From Pelagophyceae sp. CCMP2097 (Eukaryota > Sar > Pelagophyceae), in the NCBI GenBank assembly GCA_026770575.1, contig MU657264.1, positions 1 to 16,607 on the forward strand: DNA of 16,607 nucleotides, read 5' to 3'. The notes under the pieces were generated by a model that was not told the DNA's origin, did not search any database, and saw only the letters and a list, made by a program, of their open reading frames with translations. The position numbers and the translations under genes were made by a program. The first letter of the stretch is position 1. Each line of letters begins with the position of its first letter. This document shows, piece by piece, positions 8,492 to 15,710 of the stretch.

Positions 8492-9133
8492 ATGCAGTAC
8501 CTGTGCGTCCCCTGCGCCGCATCATGGCTGAAGGTGCCCAATCTCTGCCCGCACTACCGAGCCTTGGGGCTCTACACCGACGCGGAACAGACTAGCCGGC
8601 TGATGATTCACGTGAACCGCGGCAACGCCGACGCGTACTACCACCTCTACACGTGGTTACTCGTCGGCCAGCCGAACCTTCCGCAGGACTTTCGTCGCGC
8701 TGTCGTATGCCTTAGGATCGCTGCGGCCAAAAGCCACACGAAGGCCAAGTTCGTCCTCGCGCGGACTTTGTTGCAGGGTGACGACGGCGTCCTCGCCGAC
8801 GCCGCCGCCGCCGCCGACTGGTTCCAACGCGTAGCAGACGACGGGTGCGCGCTCGCTCTACACGATCTCGTCGGCGTCTTGCACTACGAGGGCGTGCCAC
8901 AGTCGGACAACCTCGCCGTGCGGTGCTGGATGGACGCCACTATTCTGATGAACGCCGAGGCCATGTTCCGCCTCGGCGTGCACTACGGCATACTCTGCCG
9001 ACTTTGGCTTCCGGATGACGAAGACCACGCGAAGATGCACTTCAAGCAAGGCCAGCGTTGCATCTTAACTGGAAGCTTTCTAACTTTAGATAAAGCGGTC
9101 CATCGGAACCGAAGGTTCCTCGTGCATATATAA
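8492..9133 (+). CDS. Sel1-like repeat protein, probable C-terminal part of a RING-Sel1 protein
   Basis: The 213-residue frame starts at ATG 8492. Residues 5-22 (CVPC...CPHY) look like the second half of a RING-type finger in which the last zinc ligand is Tyr instead of Cys. The codons just before the ATG (8483-8491) add LCC, so the true start is probably further upstream. Residues about 44-82, 83-118 and 119-154 are Sel1-like helical repeats: GNADAYYHL..LPQDFRRAVVCLRIAA, TKAKFVLARTLL..AAAAADWFQRVADDG, and ALALHDLVGVLHYEG..NLAVRCWMDA. A partial fourth repeat follows (AEAMFRLGVHYG). Sel1 repeats are alpha-solenoid scaffolds that hold protein partners, and with RING fingers they suggest ubiquitin-ligase adaptors. 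The C terminus after residue 190 is not repeat-like and may be out of frame or an unspliced intron. The TAA overlaps a TATA-like string. Confidence 0.7.
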   Translation: MQYLCVPCAASWLKVPNLCPHYRALGLYTDAEQTSRLMIHVNRGNADAYYHLYTWLLVGQPNLPQDFRRAVVCLRIAAAKSHTKAKFVLARTLLQGDDGVLADAAAAADWFQRVADDGCALALHDLVGVLHYEGVPQSDNLAVRCWMDATILMNAEAMFRLGVHYGILCRLWLPDDEDHAKMHFKQGQRCILTGSFLTLDKAVHRNRRFLVHI

Positions 9134-9134
9134 A
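9127..9134 (+). promoter_or_regulatory. TATA-like string upstream of the OPR-repeat gene
   Basis: TATATAAA lies 212 bp before ATG 9346 and overlaps the stop codon (9131-9133) of the preceding gene. It is the only TATA-like string between the two genes. Position and orientation are compatible with a core promoter, but the match is short and no initiator is evident. Confidence 0.25.
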
Positions 9135-9345
9135 CGTAGCAGTTTCTCGCCCGTGTCGTTCGTTGGACCCTTAGCCCGTCGCGCAGCCTTCCCTTTTTGC
9201 GCAGCAACGCCCCGATCGCGGCCGATAGGGGGGGCGCAACCCTTTCTTTTAACACTTATTATCTTGACACGCGGGCCGAGTCAAGCGCCGCGCGGGTCGG
9301 CCACAACGCTGCGTGGCGGTCTCTCGGTCGCTTGTGGCGCGGCCC

Positions 9346-11439
9346 ATGCTGACATCTGCCGGACGTGCGTGTGGCGCGCTGCGGCGGCGCCGGAGAGCCC
9401 TCGCCGTCGTTGGCGGCCGCGCCGCTTCCGGCGGCAAGGCGTCGGCTTCTGGCGGCAAGGCCGCAGCTTCTGTCGGTAAAGTCACTTCCGGCGTCAAGGC
9501 CACGGCTTCTGGCGGCAAGGCCGCGGCTTTCGGAGGCAAGGCGGCGGCTTCCGGCAGCGAGGCGGCGGCTCCCAGCGGCAAGGCGGCAGCGCAGGCGCTG
9601 CATAAGCGGCTGCTGGCGAGCAAGACGGCCGACGACGTCTTTGTGCTCTTCGAGCAACAGACTGACGACTTTGGCGCGGAGAACGTCACGGCGGCGCTGA
9701 CCAAACTTGCAAAGGCGACGCACGCAGCGGACGCGCTGGCCGCCGACCCGCGCCTGGCGCGCCTGGTGGAGCACGCGGCGGTCGGCGTCTCGAAGCTGTG
9801 GCCGCCGCGGTCGCTGTCCGGGAGCTGCTGGGCGGTGGCGAAGATCGGGGACGTCCCGGGCGCGCGCGTGCTCCTCGATGCCGCCGCCTCCGAGGCCACG
9901 GCCAAGGTCGGCGCGTTCACGCCGCAGGACCTCGGTGCCCTGGCGTGGGCGTTCGCCAGGGCGCGCGTGCCCGCGCCGGCGTTCTTCGCCGCCGCCGCGA
10001 CCGAGGCGGCGACGGCCAAGAAGCTCGGCGCGTCGACGCCGCAGGACCTCGCCACCGTCACCTGGGCATTTGCGACCGCGAGCGTCCCCGCCCCGGAGCT
10101 GTTCCGCGCCGCGTCCCACGAGTTCCGCAAGCAGGTCGAGTCGGCGACGGCGCGCGACGCGGCGAACATGACCTGGGCATTTGCCACGGCGGGCGTCGAG
10201 GCGCGCGCCATGTTTGCCGCCGTCGCCACCGAGGCGCCGAAGAATATTGGGCAGTTCAACGCGCAGGACCTCTCGAACACGGCGTGGGCCTTTGCGACGG
10301 CACGAATCGACCGGCCCGCGATCTTCGAGGTACTTGCGGCGGAGTCGGCGCAGAAGATTGCCAAGTTCAAGGCGCAAAACCTATCCAACACCGCCTGGGC
10401 CTTTGCGACGGCGGGCGTCGCGGCGCCGGCTTTATTTGAAGCGGTCGCTTCTGAAGCTGAGAAGAAGATGGAATCGTTCGACGCGCAGGGCCTCGCCAGC
10501 ACAGCGTGGGCCTTTGCCAAGTCGGGCGTTGCAGCGCCGGCGCTCTTCGCCGCCGTCGCCTTGGAAGCGCCGAAGAAGATTGCGACGTTTGACTCTCAAG
10601 CGCTCGCAAACACCGTCTGGGCCTTTGCCACGGCGGGCGTTTCGGCGCCGGCGCTGTTCCAGGCCGTCGCTGTAGAAGCCTCGAAGAAAATGGCGACGTT
10701 CAATTCGCAGGCGCTCACGAACACGGCGTGGGCCTTTGCGACGGCGGGCGTTTCGGCGCCGAAACTCTTCGACGCCATGGCGGCCGAGTCGGTGGAGAAG
10801 CTGGCGGCGTTCGAGGCGCAGGCTCTTGCGAACACGGCGTGGGCGTTTGCCAAGGTGGATTTTTCGGCGCCGGCGCTGTTCGCGGGCGTCGCTGCGGCAT
10901 CATCGGAGAAGAAGTCCACGTTTACGCCGCAGGCTTTGGCAAACACGGTGTGGGCTTTTGCAAAGGCGGGCGTCGAAGCGCCAGCTTTCTTCGATGCGGT
11001 CGCGGTGGCATCCGTCGAGAAGATATCCACTTTCACCCCCCAAGCGATGGCGAACACCGTTCGAGCGTTTGCGACCACGGGCGTCCCGGCGCCGGCGCTC
11101 TTCGCCGCCGTGTCGGCCAAGCTCGGCGGCGCCGGGGCGATGGAGGTTTATGACGCGCTCGCGCTCACGAACGTCGCTTGGGCCTTTGCAAAGGCGGGCG
11201 TCTCGGCGCCGGCGCTCTTCGCGGCCATCGCCGCCGAAGCGGAGAGGAAGATTGCGACGTTCAACGCAAAAGACATGACCGACACCGCCTGGGCCTTTGA
11301 GGCGGCGGGCGTCGCGGCGCCGGCGCTCGCCGCGGCGATGCTCCAGAGGCGGACGCACATCCTCGTCGAGCTCCGGGCAGCAGAGCTGCGGCAAGAGGCG
11401 GCGGTCTCCGGCGCCGACACAGCCCTGTCTGGGACCTAA
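9346..11439 (+). CDS. OPR/FASTK-like helical-repeat protein, probable organelle RNA-binding factor
   Basis: This is an intronless 697-residue frame from ATG 9346 to TAA 11437-11439. The frame is open earlier, but this is its first ATG. Residues 1-30 carry a run of five arginines among small residues and few acids, which fits an organelle-targeting presequence, probably mitochondrial. Residues about 27-83 are eight Gly/Lys/Ala/Ser-rich heptads. From about residue 185 there are 13 tandem repeats of 37 residues, of pattern F-x-A-V-A-x-E-A-x-K-K-I-x-x-F, then (A/P)Q-x-L-x-N-T-A-W-A-F-A-(T/K)-A-G-V-x-A-P-x-L. A degenerate one (SLSGSCWAVAKIGD) precedes them. This resembles octotricopeptide/FASTK-type repeats, which in algae bind organelle transcripts to stabilise, process or translate them. 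No RAP nuclease-like domain is seen at the C terminus, which ends in a short charged helix. The RNA-binding role is inferred from repeat type only. Confidence 0.85.
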   Translation: MLTSAGRACGALRRRRRALAVVGGRAASGGKASASGGKAAASVGKVTSGVKATASGGKAAAFGGKAAASGSEAAAPSGKAAAQALHKRLLASKTADDVFVLFEQQTDDFGAENVTAALTKLAKATHAADALAADPRLARLVEHAAVGVSKLWPPRSLSGSCWAVAKIGDVPGARVLLDAAASEATAKVGAFTPQDLGALAWAFARARVPAPAFFAAAATEAATAKKLGASTPQDLATVTWAFATASVPAPELFRAASHEFRKQVESATARDAANMTWAFATAGVEARAMFAAVATEAPKNIGQFNAQDLSNTAWAFATARIDRPAIFEVLAAESAQKIAKFKAQNLSNTAWAFATAGVAAPALFEAVASEAEKKMESFDAQGLASTAWAFAKSGVAAPALFAAVALEAPKKIATFDSQALANTVWAFATAGVSAPALFQAVAVEASKKMATFNSQALTNTAWAFATAGVSAPKLFDAMAAESVEKLAAFEAQALANTAWAFAKVDFSAPALFAGVAAASSEKKSTFTPQALANTVWAFAKAGVEAPAFFDAVAVASVEKISTFTPQAMANTVRAFATTGVPAPALFAAVSAKLGGAGAMEVYDALALTNVAWAFAKAGVSAPALFAAIAAEAERKIATFNAKDMTDTAWAFEAAGVAAPALAAAMLQRRTHILVELRAAELRQEAAVSGADTALSGT
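9424..9592 (+). repeat. 21-bp coding minisatellite, 8 diverged units
   Basis: Units of about 21 nt, consensus GCTTCTGGCGGCAAGGCCGCG, encode A-S-G-G-K-A-A-type heptads in the OPR-repeat protein. One unit is 18 nt long, so the frame is kept. The encoded linker is basic and flexible and sits between the presumed targeting signal and the helical repeats. Confidence 0.85.
9900..11335 (+). repeat. tandem 111-bp coding repeats of the OPR array
   Basis: Thirteen units of 111 nt (37 codons), with small length changes in the first three and the twelfth. The block around GCGTGGGCCTTTGC(G/C)A(C/A)GG and GGCGCCGGCGCT is nearly identical at DNA level in units 4 to 13, including synonymous positions. The outer units 1 to 3 are more diverged. 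This suggests recent unequal exchange or gene conversion in the middle of the array. Confidence 0.85.
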
Positions 11440-11849
11440 CGAATGTGCTCCGTCTCCTCTGCTCCGTCTCCTCTGGGGCATCGAGGGGCATGACCGTGGC
11501 CGGACCCGGACGCCCGGTATGGGCACCTTCATGAGACGGCATGGCCCGACCGCGGTCGCCTCTTTCTCGCCCCTCGTCACGAGTGCGAGGGCGAGGCCGC
11601 GGCTCGCCGCTGCCGACGCGCCCTCGCGGGCCTTCGAGCAGCTCCCTCGCGCTGCCTGCTCAGACCGTCACCCTTAGAGTGCTGCACTCGTTGATGCGTC
11701 GCATTAGTTGCTCGTGGCTCGGTGGCCGTTGCTGGTCGTGACACGCGGCGGCGCTCCGAAATATCTCCGATCACTGCCGTCAGGTCGCGCGAGGCGGCCG
11801 CGGGCGGGCTGCGGCGGTCGCAGTCGGCCGACGCCTCGTCGCGGCCACG
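11440..11849. other. convergent 3' intergenic region
   Basis: This 410-bp GC-rich gap lies between the stop of the OPR-repeat gene (+) and the stop of the F-box-like gene (-). Both 3' UTRs must lie here. CTCCGTCTCCTCTG is directly repeated at about 11447 and 11462. I see no AATAAA on either strand and no further gene. The open frames are arginine/serine-rich composition shadows. Confidence 0.5.
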
Positions 11850-13224
11850 TCAGAACATGGCAAGGATAGGCACGAGGACGCGCTCCTTCAGCCAGAACGG
11901 GGCGAGCTTCGCGCGGCGGAAGATGTCGGGCGGCACGTCAAGCGAGTCGTCGTGGCGCTGGTTCGGCGGCTTCACTTTTAGGTACATTGTGCCCGAGATG
12001 CACCGCAGCTCCACCTGATAGAAGGGTCAGACCGACGTCGCCGGCCGACGTCGGCGAGTCCGCTGCCGCCGCACCCTCAAGGACAGGCGACGCGCGCACC
12101 TGGTGCGAGTCGTGCAGCGGCGAGTGGTGCCGCTGCGCCGCCGTCACTTGTGTCACCGCGATCCTGCGCGCGACCGTCGCCCGAGGCGCCACACCTCGGC
12201 GCCAGCCAGGAAGAAGAGAGACGCACCATTCTTCTGCTGAGAACGGGAAGATGAACCTTTCCAGCAGGTAGCGCGACCGGTCGTGGCGCACCTTGGTGAA
12301 CTCGCAGACGCCTAAAGGGGCCGCAGTTCGAAAAGAGCGTCGGTGCGTATAGCGTCGGTGGATCGAGGGTCGGTGGTTGGAAACGAGCGCGCACCGTGCG
12401 AGAGCAGGTCCCAGACGCTCATCCAGTACTTGCTGCTCGAGTGGCGTGCCCAGTTGTGCACCTATTTTAAGCGGCTCCGGGGCGTCCCGTTGGCGCCGCG
12501 GCGGCGTCGGCGCGGCCTTTGGGCGCGGGCGCTTAAGCGGCTCCGGGGCGCCCCGTTGGTGGCGCGGCGGTTTCGGCGCGGCCTCTGGGCGCGGGATATT
12601 GCGTCTACACGCTCAAAGTTGACGTGGCACATGGAAAAGTTGCCGTTGAGAAAGCGGACGAGCTTGGGCGGGCAGGTGATGAAGGCGTGGGGCCCGTAGA
12701 GCGCGATTTCTCGCTTCTCCGCGAGGCGGCAGAGCTCGGTGAGCTTGGTCACGCGCTGCTGCGAGAACGCCAGCTGCTGGGCCAGCTTCAGCCGGCGGCC
12801 GTGCTCGTAGGCCACGCCCACCGCGCCCATGCGGCTGAGGCGGCAGAGCGTCCAGTACATGTACCGCGGGCTCGATTTCTGGGCGCCGCGCAGCGCGGCC
12901 TCGACGTCGTCAATCGTGGCAGTGTGCAGCTTGCGCCGCAGCGCCTTCCACTCGCACAGCGCCTCGCGCACGCGCACCTTGGCCAGGCAGCACGCCGACC
13001 CGAGGCGGCCCACGTCCTCGACGTCGAGGTGGCGCACGACGAGCGAGAACGTCAGGTCGACGACAAAGAGCTTCGACCCGCGCGTAGACGCCTCGATGCC
13101 TAGCGCGGCGGTGGGCGGACGCCCCGGCGACGCCCGAAAATGGCCCCATTGGGCGGCGCCGGGCCGCGCGGGCGAGGCGCCGCGGCGACTTGAGAGAGGC
13201 GTCAAAGGCCTACTCACGCGCCAT
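11850..13224 (-). CDS. six-exon gene, F-box-like N terminus, C terminus of unknown family
   Basis: Reconstructed exons on the minus strand are 13224-13218, 13099-12609, 12461-12395, 12311-12227, 12163-12100 and 12014-11850 (TGA). They sum to 879 nt, or 292 residues. Introns are 118, 147, 83, 63 and 85 nt. All are GT-AG (donors GTGAGT, GTAGAC, GTGCGC, GTGCGT, GTGCGC; acceptors CTAG, ATAG, TTAG, GCAG, TCAG) and every phase agrees. Residues about 14-60 (LTFSLVVRHLDVEDVGRLGS, then ALCEWKALRRKL) resemble an F-box, which would recruit a target to an SCF ubiquitin ligase. The rest, with WARHSSSKYWMSVWDLLSHG, ERFIFPFSAEEW and LDVPPDIFRRAKLAPFWLKE, is rich in aromatic and charged residues and matches no family I know. 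The first exon is tiny. A longer 5' end is possible (see 13276-13498). It converges on the OPR-repeat gene. Confidence 0.72.
12471..12602. repeat. 66-bp tandem duplication inside intron 2 of the F-box-like gene
   Basis: Copies at 12471-12536 and 12537-12602 both begin GCGGCTCCGGGGCG and contain CCCGTTGG and GGCGCGGCC blocks. They differ at about ten positions. On the minus strand they fill most of the intron at 12608-12462. The unit is a multiple of three and stays open on that strand, ending at the TAG that forms the splice acceptor. A retained intron would thus add a basic RPRR-rich tail of 49 codons including the stop. Confidence 0.85.
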
Positions 13225-13275
13225 GACAGGCGACGCCGCCGGCGCTGCGGCGCCTAGGAGGGCGACGGGGACCGA

Positions 13276-13498
13276 CCTGCGCCTGCTTCCGCGTCGAGCT
13301 CGTCTTGGCCAGCTGCCGCCTGCGCGAGGGTGCTCGTGGCGTCGCAAAGGCGCCGAAAACGCCGCACGCGTATACGGCCTTTGGCGCTCACAGCCGGTGC
13401 GCGGCGGCGCAGGCGTTGAGGAGCGTGCGGTCCGCGAGCTCGAGCGTGCGCAGCGCCGCCTCGACCTCGGGCGGTGTCGCGGCGCGCGGCGGCGCCAT
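13276..13498 (-). CDS. possible 5' exon of the F-box-like gene
   Basis: From ATG 13498 the minus strand reads 35 codons (MAPPRAATPPEVEAALRTLE, continuing to a NACAAAHRL end) to a GTGAGC donor at 13391. An acceptor GCGCAG at 13277 would start a second exon, 13276-13218, that joins in frame through ATG 13224 to the main gene. The segment has amphipathic helix character, with EVEAALRTLELADRTLLNAC like the helices of an F-box. Another acceptor (AAGCAG, 10 nt further upstream) also keeps frame, so the exact join is open. It could instead be a separate fragment. Confidence 0.35.
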
Positions 13499-13612
13499 CG
13501 CGGGCCAACCGTGGAAGCAGCTCGGCTTCGAACTGCGCGGTCCGTGGTCCGAGGCAAGCGGTCGCAATAGTGGCTCTGGGCCCGCGGTCAATGCGGTCCC
13601 CGCGAGGGGCAC

Positions 13613-13927
13613 GGCGGTGCGCGCACGCGGGGCTTGGGGCCTCTTGCCTGCTTGCTGGTTTCGACGATTAATTTGGATTAATTTAAGTCAGGTTGAGTTC
13701 AGCGAAAGGTTCGTCGGACTCGTGGTTTTAGTGCCGAAACATAAGGCGTGGGGAAATTTCCAAAATCAATTAACTAATTAATTATTAATTATTCTGACGG
13801 GGGAGTCTGCGGTCCGGAATTTTCAAATACTATCAGGATAGTATTCGGAAACCCAAATATGCACCCGAAAATATCGGAAATGGGGTTCATAACCTTGACT
13901 TTGTAAGGAATTAAAAAAATTCTGAAC
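13613..13927. other. AT-rich spacer with a 20-bp hairpin
   Basis: GC content drops sharply near 13660. AATACTATC-AG-GATAGTATT at 13826-13845 is a perfect 9-bp stem with a 2-nt loop. TTAATTAATTATTAATTA-type sequence occurs near 13770-13790. No gene is seen. Confidence 0.5.
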
Positions 13928-14520
13928 TTTTTGGCTGCCAACGCAGGAATCAGTTCACGTAAGTCGCGCTTAAGCGATGCGGACCTTAACTTTGATGGCC
14001 CCGGACGAGGTGTGGGAGGACGATGGCGACTTGCCCGCTGCGCCGCGCCGCAGCCACGCCCCCACTTTGCATCCCGGTGCGATCGAGCCGCTCGGGGGCA
14101 TTGAGGTGACGGCGGTGCAACGCCGCAAATCTGACCCGTAAAATGCAGTGTCCTGCTTGTAGTCCGGACTGTAGGACTGGCGTGCCGGGCCCCTCTGGGA
14201 TCTACATGCGCCACTAGGAGACGGACCCGAATCCCGAACGGGACAGGCACACCCGCTATATTGACCGCGTCGGCTCGACTGGAAGCCACTCTCCGAAAAA
14301 AACAGAGGAAACTTGACCCTTGTTAGAAATGTACACCATAATTAAGCCAATGGGCTCAACCCAACCAGCGATTTTCTCCAAACCTCATTCTAAGGCGATC
14401 GCATACTCGATTCGTGGTCTCCGCCCCAAGATTCCCCGGCGCACGATGCAGCGCCCCCAAACTCGGACTTCGTATACTCTCAATAAGGGTGGAATTTAAT
14501 TTCGCGTTGGCAGCCAAAAA
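13928..14520. mobile_element. ~593-bp segment bounded by 17-bp perfect inverted repeats
   Basis: TTTTTGGCTGCCAACGC at 13928-13944 is perfectly inverted at 14504-14520. Looser A/T-rich complementarity continues outside. Inside, 13977-14141 is a 54-codon frame (MAPDEVWEDDGDLPAAPRRS follows its first six residues) of unknown relation. The rest is non-coding. A non-autonomous element carrying a fragment of captured coding sequence is one reading. No target duplication is obvious. Confidence 0.45.
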
Positions 14521-14760
14521 CTTTTGTGTGACTTTTTAAAAATTGGCTCGCTTTTGGCGAAATTCGAGAATTACTTTTAAAAATAGAGATTGATTTCGAC
14601 ACTGGTCGACTTAACACTGTCGAATTCGCCTAACAGACATCGCCAAATTTAACTATTTTTTAGCGCGTTCGTTCTTGCCGCCCCCTCCAGTCGTACTAGT
14701 TGCCGCCTCGGAGACCAGCGCGCGAAGAAGAAACTTCCCAAACCGCGAAACATCAAAAAC
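14521..14760. other. AT-rich spacer
   Basis: I see no gene. TCGACACTGGTCGACTTAAC and TGTCGAATTCG near 14597-14629 give short repeated TCGA-containing strings. TTTTTAAAAAT-type blocks are common. Confidence 0.4.
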
Positions 14761-14867
14761 CACTAAAGGAAGCAAGGAAAGGTCGTACAACTTGGACAGT
14801 CGCGATCGGGCACGGTGCCCCATCACGACTGTCCAAGTTGTACGCACTGTCCTTGGCGCCTTTATCG
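14761..14867. repeat. long hairpin, perfect 19-bp core stem
   Basis: CGTACAACTTGGACAGTCG at 14784-14802 is perfectly inverted at 14826-14844. Pairing continues with mismatches outward through AAGGA/TCCTT and TAAAGG/CCTTTA to about 14761 and 14867. The 23-nt loop contains its own GGGCAC-G-GTGCCC palindrome. A transcript would fold into a precursor-sized hairpin of about 107 nt. It could be a small-RNA precursor or a miniature element, and the sequence alone does not decide. Confidence 0.85.
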
Positions 14868-15489
14868 ACTTTTAATTTTGGCACTGGGGGTTTAGACTTG
14901 ATTAACTACTAAATTAAGAAGCTTTCGCAGAGATGCCCCAAAATAAGGGTAGTTCATGAAAAGCCAACAAGCGCCTCCAGAGCGTCTCGCGGTAGTTGCT
15001 GGCGTGGCGCCACTCATCATTCAAGGGCAAAAAGATAAATAATTTCCGGCGATAATCTAATTCGACAGTGTGAGGGTTTGATTTAATAGTCAGTAAATTT
15101 AAAAAAGTGCAAGCGGCGGCGGCGGCGACGCTTTCGTCGGCCGTGGCTAGGCGGCTGGGGCTGCTTACTGGTGACCTGACGCCCGTCCATCGTCTCCGCC
15201 TCCGAACTCCCCCTTCCCCCATTTCCTTTTGCGATTGCCCGCGCTGTTTGAGGGTTTGATTTAATAGACAGCTTCACTTTTTTCAAGCTACTTTTCAAGC
15301 TGACCTCGCTCTTTGCATAACGTCGCCTAAAGTGCTATAACGAGCAAGAACCAAGCCGACTGTGCTACGCGCATCTCCTGCTGACGCCGATGCGCCCAGC
15401 GCGCTCAGATCCTTCAGACTCGATGATGGAATAAGACAAGTTCACTTTTTTCAAGGAGCTTTTCAAGCTACTTTTTTAACATATTTTTT
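14868..15489. repeat. spacer with paired short direct repeats
   Basis: TGAGGGTTTGATTTAATAG occurs at 15071-15089 and exactly again at 15249-15267. TTCACTTTTTTCAAG occurs at 15273-15287 and 15441-15455, and TTTCAAGCTACTTTT at 15281-15295 and 15461-15475. Between the first pair is a GC-rich stretch with a CGG run (about 15114-15129). No gene is recognised. The pattern suggests nested or partly duplicated insertion remnants. Confidence 0.65.
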
Positions 15490-15710
15490 GTCGCTTCAAC
15501 GTGAGCGCGAAGCGGCGTCAAGGGCGCCTTCCTTCGGCCACCCAGGTGACATGGCGCGCGGGACGGGGCACGTCGGCCCCGCGACCGGCCCGCGCCTCGA
15601 CGGAGGCGCGGGCATCATCGGCGCCGCCCCGCCCGCCAGAGGCCGCGCCCCGCCCCCTCCGCGCGGCGCGCCCGCGCGGCGCGCCCGCGCCGGGTTAACG
15701 TTCATCTTAC
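15490..15710. other. GC-rich island with GCGCGGCGCGCCC tandem
   Basis: This is an abrupt 220-bp GC-rich block between AT-rich flanks. At 15661-15692 a roughly 14-bp unit containing GGCGCGCC is repeated twice. Both strands are open, which reflects composition. The encoded Pro/Ala/Arg-rich strings look like no protein I know. It could be a promoter-type island or a fragment of GC-rich genic DNA. Confidence 0.4.

Noticed and set aside
9249..10520. 423-codon open frame antisense to the OPR-repeat gene
   Set aside because: It mirrors the tandem repeats of the sense gene, has Ala/Ser-rich low complexity and shows no independent motif. Long antisense frames are expected in GC-rich periodic coding DNA.
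10900..11580. 226-codon minus-strand frame
   Set aside because: Arg/Gly-rich shadow of the OPR repeats that runs into the 3' spacer, with no protein-like features.
12624..13103. 159-codon plus-strand frame opposite the F-box-like exon
   Set aside because: Composition shadow of exon 2. The minus strand carries the recognisable sequence and the splice signals.
12462..13217. 251-codon single-exon reading of the F-box-like locus
   Set aside because: It needs a GTG start, which lies exactly at a GTGAGT donor, and ends at a TAG that is a splice acceptor. The spliced model keeps phase at all junctions and recovers far more protein-like sequence.
13789..14289. 166-codon minus-strand frame
   Set aside because: It crosses an inverted-repeat terminus and mixes AT-rich and GC-rich DNA, with no coherent domain.
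15661..15692. CpG-rich tandem as a regulatory array
   Set aside because: Only two units, and fully explained by local GC richness.
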